A stretch of 28,358 nt of DNA, from assembly GCF_036659115.1 (NCBI RefSeq), contig NZ_JAVXDF010000028.1. One strand, given 5' to 3'. The DNA comes from Gordonibacter sp036659115 (lineage in GTDB: Bacteria; Actinomycetota; Coriobacteriia; Coriobacteriales; Eggerthellaceae). Position 1 is the stretch's first letter; each line of letters opens with the position of its first letter. Positions 1 to 8,176 of the stretch are shown here, piece by piece. The position numbers were made by a program, and so were the translations under genes. A model generated the notes under the pieces. That model was not told where the DNA came from. It did no database searches and saw only the letters and a list, made by a program, of their open reading frames with translations.

Positions 1-11
1 CCGGGTGCTCA

Positions 12-20
12 TGCTATACT
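12..20 (+). promoter_or_regulatory. Extended -10 promoter element for mobBA
   Basis: TG at 12-13, one base, then TATACT at 15-20. This is a near-ideal extended -10, and the same nine bases recur at 20426-20434. Transcription would begin near 27, leaving a leader of about 16 nt that just holds the ribosome binding site before ATG 43. The -35 would lie outside the window. The in-frame ATG at 22 falls upstream of the predicted transcript start and is therefore not the translation start. Confidence 0.6.
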
Positions 21-42
21 TATGCGCCGAAAGGACGAGTGC

Positions 43-1386
43 ATGAATATGGTGAACATCCCAAGCCCGGCCCTTGCTATCGTGGGTCGACACAATTCAG
101 GAAAAACGACGCTCATCGAGCAGCTTATTGCCGAGCTGGTCGCGCGCGGCAACGACGTGGGAAGCGTGAAGCACCACAGCCATGTGGGCTTCGACATCGA
201 CTACCCCGGCAAGGACTCGTACCGCCATCGTGCCGCGGGAGCCAGCGAGACGGTAATCGCCGCGCCGGGCCAGATTGCGCGCATCAAGACCGTTGAGGGC
301 GAAGTCGAGTGCTCGGACATCGTGCGCAGCATGTACGGCCACGATATCGTGATGGTGGAAGGCTATCGTAAAAGCGGGCTCCCCACGATCGAGATCATGC
401 GTTCCGGCAACGATGCCGACTCCCGGGTTGCCGAGGTGTTTGCGGAAGGCGCGCGCCGCGGTTGGCCGCTGGGCACGGATTTCACGCAGTTCACGCGTGG
501 TTTGCCGACCGCCGACGATGAGGCGGCGCGGGCGACCCTGAAGAATACGGAGCAAGACGATGCCGCCGAGACGGAAGGCTCGCATTTCAAGACGCAGCAT
601 CCCGACCATATCGACATCTCCAACAAGCTTCCCACGGACAAGACGGTGGCGGTGGTTACCGATATCGAAGAAGCCGTGCGTGCCGCCGAGCTGTACAACG
701 TGCCGTCGTTTGCGCTGGACGATATTGCCGGGTTGGCCGACTTCGTGGAAGAGCATTACGTGCGCCCTCGCGTGACGGTGGTTATCCAGGCGGGCGGCGA
801 GAGTAGGCGCATGGGCCGCAGTAAGGCGACGGTGCCCTTTGCGGGCCAACCGCTCATCTGCCGTTTGGTGGAGCGCCTAGGGCCGGTGTCCGACGATCTC
901 ATCATCACAACGAACGAGCCGGACAACCTGGCATTTCTGCATGCCGAGTTCCCGCATCTGCGCATCCAGCTCGTCTGCGATGCCTTCGACTTCCGCGGTG
1001 CGCTGCCCGGGCTCTACACGGCCCTGCAGGCTGCGCGCAACCCCTATGTCGCCGTGGTGGCATGCGATATGGTGTTCGCGTCGGGCTCGCTGGTCGTTGC
1101 CGAGGCGCTTGCGATGAACGAGTCGGGGGCCGATGTGGTGGTTCCCGTGAACAAGCACGGCTATGAGCCGTTCCATGCGATGTATCGCCGCATGGCCTGC
1201 CTTCCTGCAGTGCGTGCAGCGCTGGATCGCGGCGAGAAACGCGCTCAAGCGTTCTTCGAGGACGTGAACGTGTTCGAGTTCCCTCAAGCCAGCGTATTGG
1301 AGGCCGAGCCCATGGGCGGGTGCTTCATCAATGCGAACACCCCTGAGGAATTGCATTCGCTGGAAGAATCTTTCCTGGAGGGATAA
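43..1386 (+). CDS. mobBA: MobB-MobA fusion, molybdopterin-guanine dinucleotide synthesis
   Basis: Bifunctional cytoplasmic protein for the last step of bis-MGD cofactor synthesis. The N-terminal half is a MobB-type GTPase with a P-loop (GRHNSGKTT, about residues 9-17) and the MobB signature VKHHSH. The C-terminal part, from about residue 244, is a MobA nucleotidyltransferase (VIQAGGESRRMGRSKA, then ACDMVF for metal binding) that transfers GMP from GTP to molybdopterin. ATG 43 is chosen because AAGGA at 31-35 lies 7 nt upstream; the in-frame ATG 22 has no such site. At 447 aa it matches the sum of the two domains. It precedes an Fe-S protein by 9 bp, so the two are probably co-transcribed. Bis-MGD serves DMSO-reductase-fold enzymes; sulfite-oxidase-fold proteins such as those at 14132-16790 normally use the simpler Mo-MPT form, so the link to them is only general. 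Fusion of the two enzymes is known elsewhere. Confidence 0.93.
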   Translation: MNMVNIPSPALAIVGRHNSGKTTLIEQLIAELVARGNDVGSVKHHSHVGFDIDYPGKDSYRHRAAGASETVIAAPGQIARIKTVEGEVECSDIVRSMYGHDIVMVEGYRKSGLPTIEIMRSGNDADSRVAEVFAEGARRGWPLGTDFTQFTRGLPTADDEAARATLKNTEQDDAAETEGSHFKTQHPDHIDISNKLPTDKTVAVVTDIEEAVRAAELYNVPSFALDDIAGLADFVEEHYVRPRVTVVIQAGGESRRMGRSKATVPFAGQPLICRLVERLGPVSDDLIITTNEPDNLAFLHAEFPHLRIQLVCDAFDFRGALPGLYTALQAARNPYVAVVACDMVFASGSLVVAEALAMNESGADVVVPVNKHGYEPFHAMYRRMACLPAVRAALDRGEKRAQAFFEDVNVFEFPQASVLEAEPMGGCFINANTPEELHSLEESFLEG

Positions 1387-1395
1387 CGAGGCACT

Positions 1396-2544
1396 ATGCC
1401 GAATCTTGTCGATATCGTTGAAATAGCCGAGGCACTGGAGAGCAAGGCCGTGTTCCTAGTAACCGACCGTTGTGTCGTGGTGCGCAATCGCCATTCGTCG
1501 TGCAGTAAATGCGCCGATGCCTGCTTGGCCGATGCCGTGCTCGCGGTAGACAACGTGCTGGCGCTCGACGGGGGACGGTGTGTATCGTGCGGTGCCTGCA
1601 CGACCGTGTGTCCTACCGAGGCGCTTATCCCGTTGGCGCCTCTCGACGAGGATTTGGCGGCGCGTGCGGCCGATGTCGTGGTGGCCTCGGGCGGCCATAC
1701 GGTGTTCGCCTGCGCGCGCATCGCCTCCAAGCGCTTGGGCGACCCGGCGAAGTTTGTTGAGATTCCGTGTTTGGCCCGTATGGAGGAAAGCGTGTTGTTG
1801 GGGCTTGCTGCCCGCGGCGTGAGCGACTTGCTGTTGGTGGACGGTGCGTGCGCTACCTGCAAGTTCCGCGCGACGGTTCCGGGGATCGACGCCACGGTGG
1901 CGTCGGCGAACACGCTGCTGGCAGCCCAGGGCTCGCCGGTTCGCGTCGAGCGGGCCTCGGCGTTTCCCGAGGACGTGCTGCTCGAGGACCAGCGCAGCCT
2001 GCTGGCATCGCAGCGCCGCGGGTTCTTTACGCAGGCGAGAACGGTGGCCAAGGATGCGGCGGAGAAGACCGTCGAAGTGGCGTTCATCAAGAAGGACGGC
2101 GCGGACGCACCGTCGCTCCGCGATCGGCTGCGCATGTCGGATTCGGGTACCTTGCCGCAGTTCAACCCCGAACGACGCATGCGCGTACTCGATGCGATGG
2201 ATCGCTTGGGCGCCTCGGTCGTGTCCGAGATCGACACACGCCTGTTCGGCAGCGTGCTCATCGATACGGACGCTTGCTCTGCGTGCGGCATGTGCACGGT
2301 GTTCTGCCCGACCGGTGCTCTCAGGAAAAGCGAGCTGGTACCCGATGGTGGTGAAGGCAGCTATCTGGAGTTCTCGGTAGCCGATTGCGTGCAATGCAAC
2401 CTTTGCGCCGACGCTTGCCTGAAGAAGTGCCTCGTGGTGGAATCCACCGTATCTACCGACGAGCTGTTCGACTTCGAGCCGCGGCTAATCCATCTGCCGG
2501 AGCCGCCTGCGCGTTCGGGAATCCTGTCGGGTCTCAAACGCTAA
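1396..2544 (+). CDS. Protein with four [4Fe-4S] motifs and an MvhD-like middle
   Basis: A 382-aa cytoplasmic iron-sulfur protein without signal peptide. Four cysteine groups are visible: C26 with C36/C39/C43, the classical CxxCxxCxxxCP at C62-C72, another at C294-C304, and CxxCxxCxxxC at C331-C341. The first group is atypical, because its first cysteine lies ten residues upstream and His33 occupies the usual spot. The middle (about residues 95-170) contains PCLARMEES and DGACATC, and vaguely resembles the delta subunit of methyl-viologen-reducing hydrogenase (MvhD), which carries electrons between Fe-S chains. It starts 9 bp after mobBA with a weak GAGG site, suggesting one transcript. Role inferred: an electron carrier or Fe-S hub associated with molybdoenzyme function. 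The exact partner is unknown, and no catalytic domain is recognised. Confidence 0.8.
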   Translation: MPNLVDIVEIAEALESKAVFLVTDRCVVVRNRHSSCSKCADACLADAVLAVDNVLALDGGRCVSCGACTTVCPTEALIPLAPLDEDLAARAADVVVASGGHTVFACARIASKRLGDPAKFVEIPCLARMEESVLLGLAARGVSDLLLVDGACATCKFRATVPGIDATVASANTLLAAQGSPVRVERASAFPEDVLLEDQRSLLASQRRGFFTQARTVAKDAAEKTVEVAFIKKDGADAPSLRDRLRMSDSGTLPQFNPERRMRVLDAMDRLGASVVSEIDTRLFGSVLIDTDACSACGMCTVFCPTGALRKSELVPDGGEGSYLEFSVADCVQCNLCADACLKKCLVVESTVSTDELFDFEPRLIHLPEPPARSGILSGLKR

Positions 2545-2697
2545 GGCTCTCTCGATAGCACGTACTGGCGCAATGACTGATCTTGCAGACGATTCGCGAC
2601 TACGTCCGCGTGCGAAAACCATGTGTTTCTCTATTGGGCCCATTTGCGCTTGAGGTATAGGGTATAAACGAGTTCCACCCTACAACGAAGGACTCGC

Positions 2698-4053
2698 ATG
2701 GGCTTTTCGCTTGAGATGAGCGTTCCGGCGCTGACTGTATTTATCCAGGGGCTATTAAGCTTTTTCTCGCCGTGCGTGCTGCCCCTCATCCCCTTGTACA
2801 TAGGCTATCTGGCTGGCGGTACGGCCAAGGTCAACGATGATGGCACGGTCGAGTATCCACGCAAAAAGGTGCTGGTGAATACGCTTTTTTTCGTAATCGG
2901 CGTGAGTTTTGCTTTCTTTTTGCTGGGCTTTGGGTTCACAGCGCTCGGACAGTTTTTCACCGGCAACCAGCGGGTGTTCTCCATGGTCGCCGGTATTGTC
3001 ATGGTTGCGTTCGGCCTGTATATGCTGGGCGTGTTCGGCAAGGCGAAGCTGGTGGAGAAAGAGCATCGCCTGCCATTCAATCTGGGCAAATTCGCTATGA
3101 ATCCGCTGGCCGCGTTGGTTTTGGGCTTTACGTTCAGCTTCGCATGGACACCTTGCGTGGGCCCGGTGTTGGCCAGTGTGCTGCTGATGGCATCGTCGAG
3201 TGCGTCGGCTGCGGTGGGCTTTGGACTGGTGGCCGTATACACGTTGGGCTTTGCGCTACCGTTTGTGGCGGTGGGCCTGTTCACGGGTGAGGTGCTGCGG
3301 TTCTTCCGTACGTATGGCGAGGTCGTGAAGTACACGGTGAAAGCGGGCGGCGTGCTGCTGGTGCTCATGGGTATCATGACCATGACGGGATGGATGAATG
3401 GCGTGACCAGCTACCTGTCATCGTTTGGGGCGACGCCGACGGCGCAGGAACAGCCGGCAGACGGAGGCGCGGCCGGCTCGGGTGCAACGGGTGGCAGTGG
3501 GACGGGTTCGGCTGGAAGCGGCTCGGCGGGCGGAGCGGACGGCCGCGATTCGGGCGGGTCGGGAGCCAAAGATGACTCCGCGGGCGACGAGCAGGCAGCA
3601 CCCTTGGCCGATCTCGTGCTGGTCGATCAGGACGGCGTGCAGCGCAAGCTGTCCGACTATCGCGGTAAGACGGTGTTCCTGAACTTCTTCGCCACGTGGT
3701 GCGGGCCGTGTAAAACCGAGATTCCCGACATCGAGGCACTGTTCCGCGACCGCGGTCAGAACGAGGGCGAGGTGGTGGTGTTGGGTGTGACTAATCCCAA
3801 AACACCCGACCATCCCAGCAACGCCGACGTGAGCGAGGGTGAGGTGAAGGCGTTCATCGATCAGTACGGTATGACATACCCCGTGCTCATGGACACGTCA
3901 GGTCAGCTGTTCGCAGCTTATGGCGTGAGCGCATTCCCCACTACGTTTATGATCGACAAGCAGGGCAACGTGTTCGGTTACGTGTCGGGCATGCTCACCG
4001 CCGACGTGATGAACAGTATCGTCGACCAAACAATAGCGGGCGTGCGGAAGTAG
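2698..4053 (+). CDS. CcdA-TlpA fusion thiol-disulfide oxidoreductase
   Basis: A 451-aa fusion. Residues 1-235 form a CcdA/DsbD-type membrane domain with about six hydrophobic segments and the two redox cysteines in FSPCVLPLIP (C26) and WTPCVGP (C153). A low-complexity Gly/Ser/Ala/Asp linker (about 245-300) leads to an extracytoplasmic thioredoxin-fold domain of TlpA/ResA type with WCGPC (W334, C335, C338) and the cis-Pro region FPTTFMID. The membrane part should carry electrons from cytoplasmic thioredoxin to the outer domain, which reduces disulfides in exported proteins, typically apocytochrome c CxxCH cysteines. That would fit the triheme protein at 14132-15754, though this is inference. 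ATG 2698 has GAAGGAC 6 nt upstream. No partner gene is adjacent, and the gene stands alone before a hairpin terminator. In most bacteria the two halves are separate genes. Confidence 0.92.
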   Translation: MGFSLEMSVPALTVFIQGLLSFFSPCVLPLIPLYIGYLAGGTAKVNDDGTVEYPRKKVLVNTLFFVIGVSFAFFLLGFGFTALGQFFTGNQRVFSMVAGIVMVAFGLYMLGVFGKAKLVEKEHRLPFNLGKFAMNPLAALVLGFTFSFAWTPCVGPVLASVLLMASSSASAAVGFGLVAVYTLGFALPFVAVGLFTGEVLRFFRTYGEVVKYTVKAGGVLLVLMGIMTMTGWMNGVTSYLSSFGATPTAQEQPADGGAAGSGATGGSGTGSAGSGSAGGADGRDSGGSGAKDDSAGDEQAAPLADLVLVDQDGVQRKLSDYRGKTVFLNFFATWCGPCKTEIPDIEALFRDRGQNEGEVVVLGVTNPKTPDHPSNADVSEGEVKAFIDQYGMTYPVLMDTSGQLFAAYGVSAFPTTFMIDKQGNVFGYVSGMLTADVMNSIVDQTIAGVRK

Positions 4054-4088
4054 GAGAACAGCGCCTCCGGGGAAGGGGCGCTGTTCTC
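4054..4088 (+). terminator. Strong hairpin terminator after ccdA-tlpA
   Basis: A perfect 12-bp inverted repeat (4054-4065 with 4077-4088) around an 11-nt loop, starting inside the stop-codon region. The T tract that follows is poor (GTTAAA). It lies between two convergent genes and could act for both, stopping the minus-strand reductase transcript as well. Confidence 0.7.
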
Positions 4089-4144
4089 GTTAAATGCCGC
4101 GCGCGGGAGGGAGTGCGCGCAGCTGTCGGGTATGCGAAGGCGGG

Positions 4145-5935
4145 CTACTTGCCGGAAACCAGCTTGACCACGTGCAGGGCTTCGGTCATCGTGCGGCCGC
4201 AGGCCACGCCGTGCATCTGGTCGGGATAGTTGCCGCTAAACAGCGATCCCGAGCAGTCGCCAGCGCAGTACAGGCCCTCAATGGGTTCGAAGTTAGTGCC
4301 GAGTGCCTGGCAGTCCTTGTTGATGCGAATGCCGTCGATGGTGGTGAGCAGGGTGCCGCCCAGCGTGGCGCCGAAGAACGGCGGGGTGCGCAGCTCGGAC
4401 AGGCGGTAGGCTTCTTTGCCGAAGTCCTCGTCGGCCTGCTTGTCGAACAACTCGTTGTAGCGCTCGCACGTTGCCAAGAACGTCTTCTTCGCCTCGGCGT
4501 CAAAGCCCAGCTTGTCGGCTAGCGCCTCGAGCGTGTCGGCCTTTTGCAGGCGGCCGTCGGCCAGTTCCTTCTCGAAGTACTTCGCCAAATCGTACGTACC
4601 GTCTTCCTTCTTCACGGCCTGGACGCCCATGCGGGTGCCGGCGCTACAGCCAAGCGTATGGAATCGCTGCACGTCCTCGCCGAAGTTGCCGTCCCAGACG
4701 CTGATGTACACGCCGCCCGGCTGCTGTGCCGCAGCATGGGGCAGGTAGTCGTAGTCGGCCGACTCCAAGGCGAAGCGCTCGCCTTTCGTGTTTACCTTCA
4801 GAAACGGCTGTGTGCCAGGGTTGAACTGGCCGTTGCCCGGGAATTGCGGCTTGCCGGACTTGACGGAATCCGCGGTGTAGCCGGCCGTGGTGCCGGGAGC
4901 CACCAAGCCGCGGTCGAAGATCATTGTAGCGCTGGTAATATCCTTTACCGCACCCGCCCAAAGCGCTGCCTTGATGCCCATGCCGTCGTTGTTCTGGTTG
5001 TAGCCCAAAGCCGTGACGGAGGCGGTGGTGATGGGGGAAAGTGCGGAGAGCATGGCCGGATTGGCCGAGTAGCCGCCAGTGGTCAGCAGGACACCCTTCT
5101 TGGCGTTGATCTGCGTGTAGCCGTTGTCGGTCTTGAAGATGGCGCCCGTCACCTTGCCGGAGTCGTCGGTTACCAGCTTCACCAGTTCATGGCCGAAGGA
5201 GATCTCGTAGCCGTTGTCCTTCATGACCTTCTGGAAAAGCTCGTTGCGCACGGGCACGCCGTCGCGGCCGCCCTGGGCGTTGCCGTAATGATGCTCGCCG
5301 CAAGGAGTGTAGAAGGGGGTGGCTCCCATGCCGCCGGGCATGGCGAAATCGTCGGCGATGACCACGGCACCTGCGGCGCTCATGTACCGGTCGATGTACT
5401 CGAACATGGCATCGCTCTCGTTCATCCACATGTTAATGAGGTTGTGGTCGCAGGTGCCGCTGGAATAGCGTGCCCATTCGCCGTGCAGACGGGCGCGGTC
5501 GGTGCGGATGCCTTGGTCGGTGAAGGGCTTGGTGTCCACGGCGTTGAACCAGTGGCGCGTGGCGCCCACCTCGGTGCCCTTCTCGCAAAGGATGAAGTCC
5601 ATTTTCTGGTCGGACGCGTAAGCGCCGGCCACCATGCCGCCGTTGCCGGCACCCACGATGACTAGGTCGGTGTCCTTGGTCTCGGCGATGTCCTTCTCGG
5701 CTATCTCGGGTGCGGCGCCCAGCCAATCCACCGTGATGGCGGCACTGCCGTCGTCCACAGCCACCGCGTTGCTGTTGGCAACGGCGGTGCTTGCGGAACC
5801 CGATGCATCCTTCGCCTCTGCGGTGCCCGCAGCTTTGGGCGAGCAGCCTGCCAGACCCAATGCTGCAAGCGCACCAACGCCCGCTACTCCTCCGAGGAAG
5901 CTGCGGCGCGAAATGTCAGTGTTGTTCGTTTCCAT
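4145..5935 (-). CDS. Tat-exported lipoprotein FAD-dependent reductase
   Basis: A 596-aa flavoprotein of the fumarate-reductase/3-ketosteroid-dehydrogenase-like FAD_binding_2 family. The N-terminus carries a twin-arginine motif SRRSFLGG (R10, R11), a hydrophobic stretch and a lipobox LAGC (C31), so the protein should be exported folded and tethered outside the membrane. After a loose linker comes the FAD-binding motif GAGNGG (95-100). The C-terminus has the second flavin-contact segment, around GNYPDQMHG. No FMN-binding domain or haem motif is present, so electrons must come from a separate donor. The start is ATG at 5935-5933 with AAGGAG just upstream; the reading frame runs further open but without signals. 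It is divergent from a membrane LuxR regulator at 6200, a pairing typical of Eggerthellaceae respiratory reductases. Probable role: anaerobic reduction of an organic electron acceptor; the substrate is not predictable. Confidence 0.9.
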   Translation of the reverse strand: METNNTDISRRSFLGGVAGVGALAALGLAGCSPKAAGTAEAKDASGSASTAVANSNAVAVDDGSAAITVDWLGAAPEIAEKDIAETKDTDLVIVGAGNGGMVAGAYASDQKMDFILCEKGTEVGATRHWFNAVDTKPFTDQGIRTDRARLHGEWARYSSGTCDHNLINMWMNESDAMFEYIDRYMSAAGAVVIADDFAMPGGMGATPFYTPCGEHHYGNAQGGRDGVPVRNELFQKVMKDNGYEISFGHELVKLVTDDSGKVTGAIFKTDNGYTQINAKKGVLLTTGGYSANPAMLSALSPITTASVTALGYNQNNDGMGIKAALWAGAVKDITSATMIFDRGLVAPGTTAGYTADSVKSGKPQFPGNGQFNPGTQPFLKVNTKGERFALESADYDYLPHAAAQQPGGVYISVWDGNFGEDVQRFHTLGCSAGTRMGVQAVKKEDGTYDLAKYFEKELADGRLQKADTLEALADKLGFDAEAKKTFLATCERYNELFDKQADEDFGKEAYRLSELRTPPFFGATLGGTLLTTIDGIRINKDCQALGTNFEPIEGLYCAGDCSGSLFSGNYPDQMHGVACGRTMTEALHVVKLVSGK

Positions 5936-6199
5936 GGTGACTCTCCTTGATTGTCGCTCTTGTTTTGCGGCGGGTTTGGTACCCGTCGCTTCCCTCGTTG
6001 TCATCCTACGACGCAAGGGTAGGGCGTGGCACCACCCCACGAGGGGCGTTTCGGGCGGAGGCCCGCATTGCGGCATCGCTCCCCCCGCGGGGGTGATTCG
6101 GGGGCGTCGATGCTGGTGGAGGTGGCAAAAGCGTTGATGCTGGTCGCGAAATGGTCGGAATTCGCCTACAATGAATCCATGCGATAGGGGGAGGGAACC
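5936..6199. promoter_or_regulatory. Divergent regulatory region between reductase and LuxR gene
   Basis: 264 bp with no gene. It must hold promoters for both directions. For the plus strand TACAAT at 6167-6172 is a fair -10 about 28 bp before GTG 6200, but no convincing -35 lies at the right distance. A perfect GC-rich 12-bp palindrome, CCCCCGCGGGGG, sits at 6082-6093 near the middle and could be an operator for the LuxR-type regulator. For the minus strand only weak elements are visible. Confidence 0.45.
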
Positions 6200-7816
6200 G
6201 TGCAATCGATCGTACAACGCGTTCGCGGCTTGGGAAGCGCCGTGAACGCTCCTGTTTTGCTGTGCGTGTTTGTTTTGGCGATCATGGGAAGCAACGGCGG
6301 CATTTTGAATGCGAGCATATACTCCCGTGTGGCCGAATACTGCGGCATCGCTCGCGAGATATCGACGCTGACGACGGGCGTCTTGTTCTTGGGCGTGTTC
6401 TTCGCGGCGATGCGCAAGCCGTCGTTGCTCGACCGGCGTTTGCTGACGGTGGTGGCGCTGGGGTGCGCCATTACGGCGATCTTCGTTTTGGAGTTCGCGC
6501 TGCGCCTCGAGGACGGTCCCATGACGGTGGTGGGCTTCCTGTTTTCTAGCACGGCTTCCGCTTGGGCTTCCCTCATGGTAATTTCGACGTTGTCGTCTCT
6601 GGCATCTTCGAAAGCGACGCTCATCGGGGTGGTGAGCGGTATGGCGTTGGGAGAAGTGGTGCGCGTGGCGCACCCGCCTGTGTCGTTCGAGGCGGCCATC
6701 GTTGAGGTGGTGGGCTCTTATGCCCTGATCGCTGTGCTGCTCTATCGAAGGGGCGGCGCGAAACTCGACGAGGTTGCGCGCAGCGCGCCTCCTGCCAGCT
6801 TGGAGATATCCAACCCCGAGTCGTTTTTGCAGCCGGCTCACGCCCTGTTTCTGTGCGCGTGCCTGTTCAGCGTGGCGACGGGCTACGGCCTCACCCTCAA
6901 TGAGGTGTCGCATGCTCCCATCAGCGTGGATATTTCGGCCATCGTGTTGGTCGGCGTGGCGCTATGGATGCTTTTGTCCAACGGTGAAAACAAAGAGGAT
7001 CTGCTTTTTTCGTTCTCGGTGTTGCTGGTGGTGGCAGGGTTCATTATTGCACCCTTCACTTTTCTGACGGATTTGCCCTCAGCGAACGCCTTGCTGCGCA
7101 TCGGCGTGAGGTGTTTCGACATGCTGGTATGGCTGGTGGTGCTTGCGGTGGGCAGCCGCAACATGCTCGCTTTGCTGCCGACGTTTGCGCTCGTGCGCTT
7201 TATGAGTGCCATCGGGACCGACGTGGGGGCCGTCGCAGGCCACACCACGAACGACATCGTGGGCACGAGCGGCGATGCAGCCATGCTCATCGCCGAAGCG
7301 GTGCTGTTCGTGTTCGTCGCTTTCCTATGGCTGGGCTTTCGCAAATTCAGCTTCACCGACACCATTCGCGGCGTCGTGGGGGTGGGGCGTGATGCGGGCG
7401 CTCGGGCGCGGGATGGCGTTGGTGCGGGTGTTGCTTCGCAGGGCGACGCGAGTGCTGACGGGCGATCGAGGGGCAACGATGGTGCTGCCGCGCGAACCTG
7501 CGATGGCGGCGCAACTCGTGCGGGAGTTTTGCCGAGCGGCGACGATGCAGGTTACGACGACGACCTGCCGAAGACGACCATCGAGGAGCGCTGCGCCGAC
7601 ATCGGACGGTTGCGCGGGTTGACCGAGCGCGAGACTGAGATATTCGCCATGTTGGCGCGGGGACGCAACGGTCAGTTCGTCATGGATTATTACGTCGTGT
7701 CCCGCAATACCGTGAAAAGTCACGTCAAGCATATCTATGCCAAGTTGGACGTGCACTCCCAGCAAGAGCTCATCGATTTGGTGGAACACGCCGCCGCTGC
7801 CACGCCCGAACCCTAG
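6200..7816 (+). CDS. LuxR-family regulator with polytopic membrane domain
   Basis: A 538-aa membrane-bound transcription regulator. Residues 1-395 contain about ten to twelve hydrophobic segments. A low-complexity Gly/Ala/Asp/Arg linker follows (about 395-455), and the C-terminus (about 473-538) is a LuxR/GerE helix-turn-helix with LTERETEIFAMLARG and SRNTVKSHVKHIYAKLDVHSQQELI. The start is GTG 6200, preceded by the purine-rich GGGGGAGGG. No receiver or ligand-binding domain of known type is seen, so the membrane part is the likely sensor. It lies divergent to the flavoprotein reductase and is probably its regulator, responding to the acceptor or to the redox state of the membrane. This is inferred from position; proteins of this architecture are abundant in Eggerthella-type genomes. 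Confidence 0.88.
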   Translation: MQSIVQRVRGLGSAVNAPVLLCVFVLAIMGSNGGILNASIYSRVAEYCGIAREISTLTTGVLFLGVFFAAMRKPSLLDRRLLTVVALGCAITAIFVLEFALRLEDGPMTVVGFLFSSTASAWASLMVISTLSSLASSKATLIGVVSGMALGEVVRVAHPPVSFEAAIVEVVGSYALIAVLLYRRGGAKLDEVARSAPPASLEISNPESFLQPAHALFLCACLFSVATGYGLTLNEVSHAPISVDISAIVLVGVALWMLLSNGENKEDLLFSFSVLLVVAGFIIAPFTFLTDLPSANALLRIGVRCFDMLVWLVVLAVGSRNMLALLPTFALVRFMSAIGTDVGAVAGHTTNDIVGTSGDAAMLIAEAVLFVFVAFLWLGFRKFSFTDTIRGVVGVGRDAGARARDGVGAGVASQGDASADGRSRGNDGAAARTCDGGATRAGVLPSGDDAGYDDDLPKTTIEERCADIGRLRGLTERETEIFAMLARGRNGQFVMDYYVVSRNTVKSHVKHIYAKLDVHSQQELIDLVEHAAAATPEP

Positions 7817-8134
7817 CCACTTCACCCCGTAATTCAAGTGCTCGGCGCCGAATTGGGCGTGTCCGCGATGGCGTTCTACGCGCACTTCTCGTCGCGCGAA
7901 GAGGTGCTTGCCGCGGTTCTTACTCGATTCATGGCGACGCTCGATACCGATCCGGTGCCGGGGGAGCGATGGGACGACACGCTGCGCCGCACCATGAAGG
8001 CCATTCATGGCGGGTTCACCTCGCATCCCCATCTGTGCGGTATCGACATCGACCCCTTGGTTTCTTATTGCGGGTATTGCCGCCCCCGATCCTTGCGAAT
8101 GGTATACGCCTCTGTCATGAGGGTGTTGTGCTAA
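7817..8134 (+). pseudogene. Remnant of a TetR-family regulator
   Basis: The reading frame from 7838 encodes GAELGVSAMAFYAHFSSREEVLAAVL, written here only as its key parts: ELGVS, AFYAHF and REEVL, the recognition-helix end of a TetR helix-turn-helix. The first two helices are missing, since an in-frame stop at 7814-7816 (the LuxR gene stop) precedes it directly. Resemblance to TetR ends near residue 70, and the frame closes at 98 aa against about 200 for the family. The extended -10 of the next gene overlaps its end. It therefore appears truncated at both ends and nonfunctional. It may once have controlled the permease operon that follows. Confidence 0.7.
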
Positions 8135-8137
8135 ACT
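8129..8137 (+). promoter_or_regulatory. Extended -10 promoter of the permease operon
   Basis: TG at 8129-8130, one base, then TAAACT at 8132-8137, matching the extended -10 pattern seen at 12-20 and 20426-20434. The predicted transcript start is near 8144, about 33 nt before TTG 8177. No good -35 is seen 17 bp upstream, as is common for extended -10 promoters. Confidence 0.45.
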
Positions 8138-8176
8138 TTCATCGTCCATTGTCTTTCTCGAATCTCAGGAGTTGCG

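Noticed and set aside
5936..6913. Upstream extension of the flavoprotein reading frame, 326 further codons on the minus strand
   Set aside because: It runs through the divergent promoter region and antisense to the LuxR gene, its composition is Arg/His/Gln-rich as is typical of GC-rich shadow frames, and the Tat signal and ribosome site mark ATG 5935 as the start.
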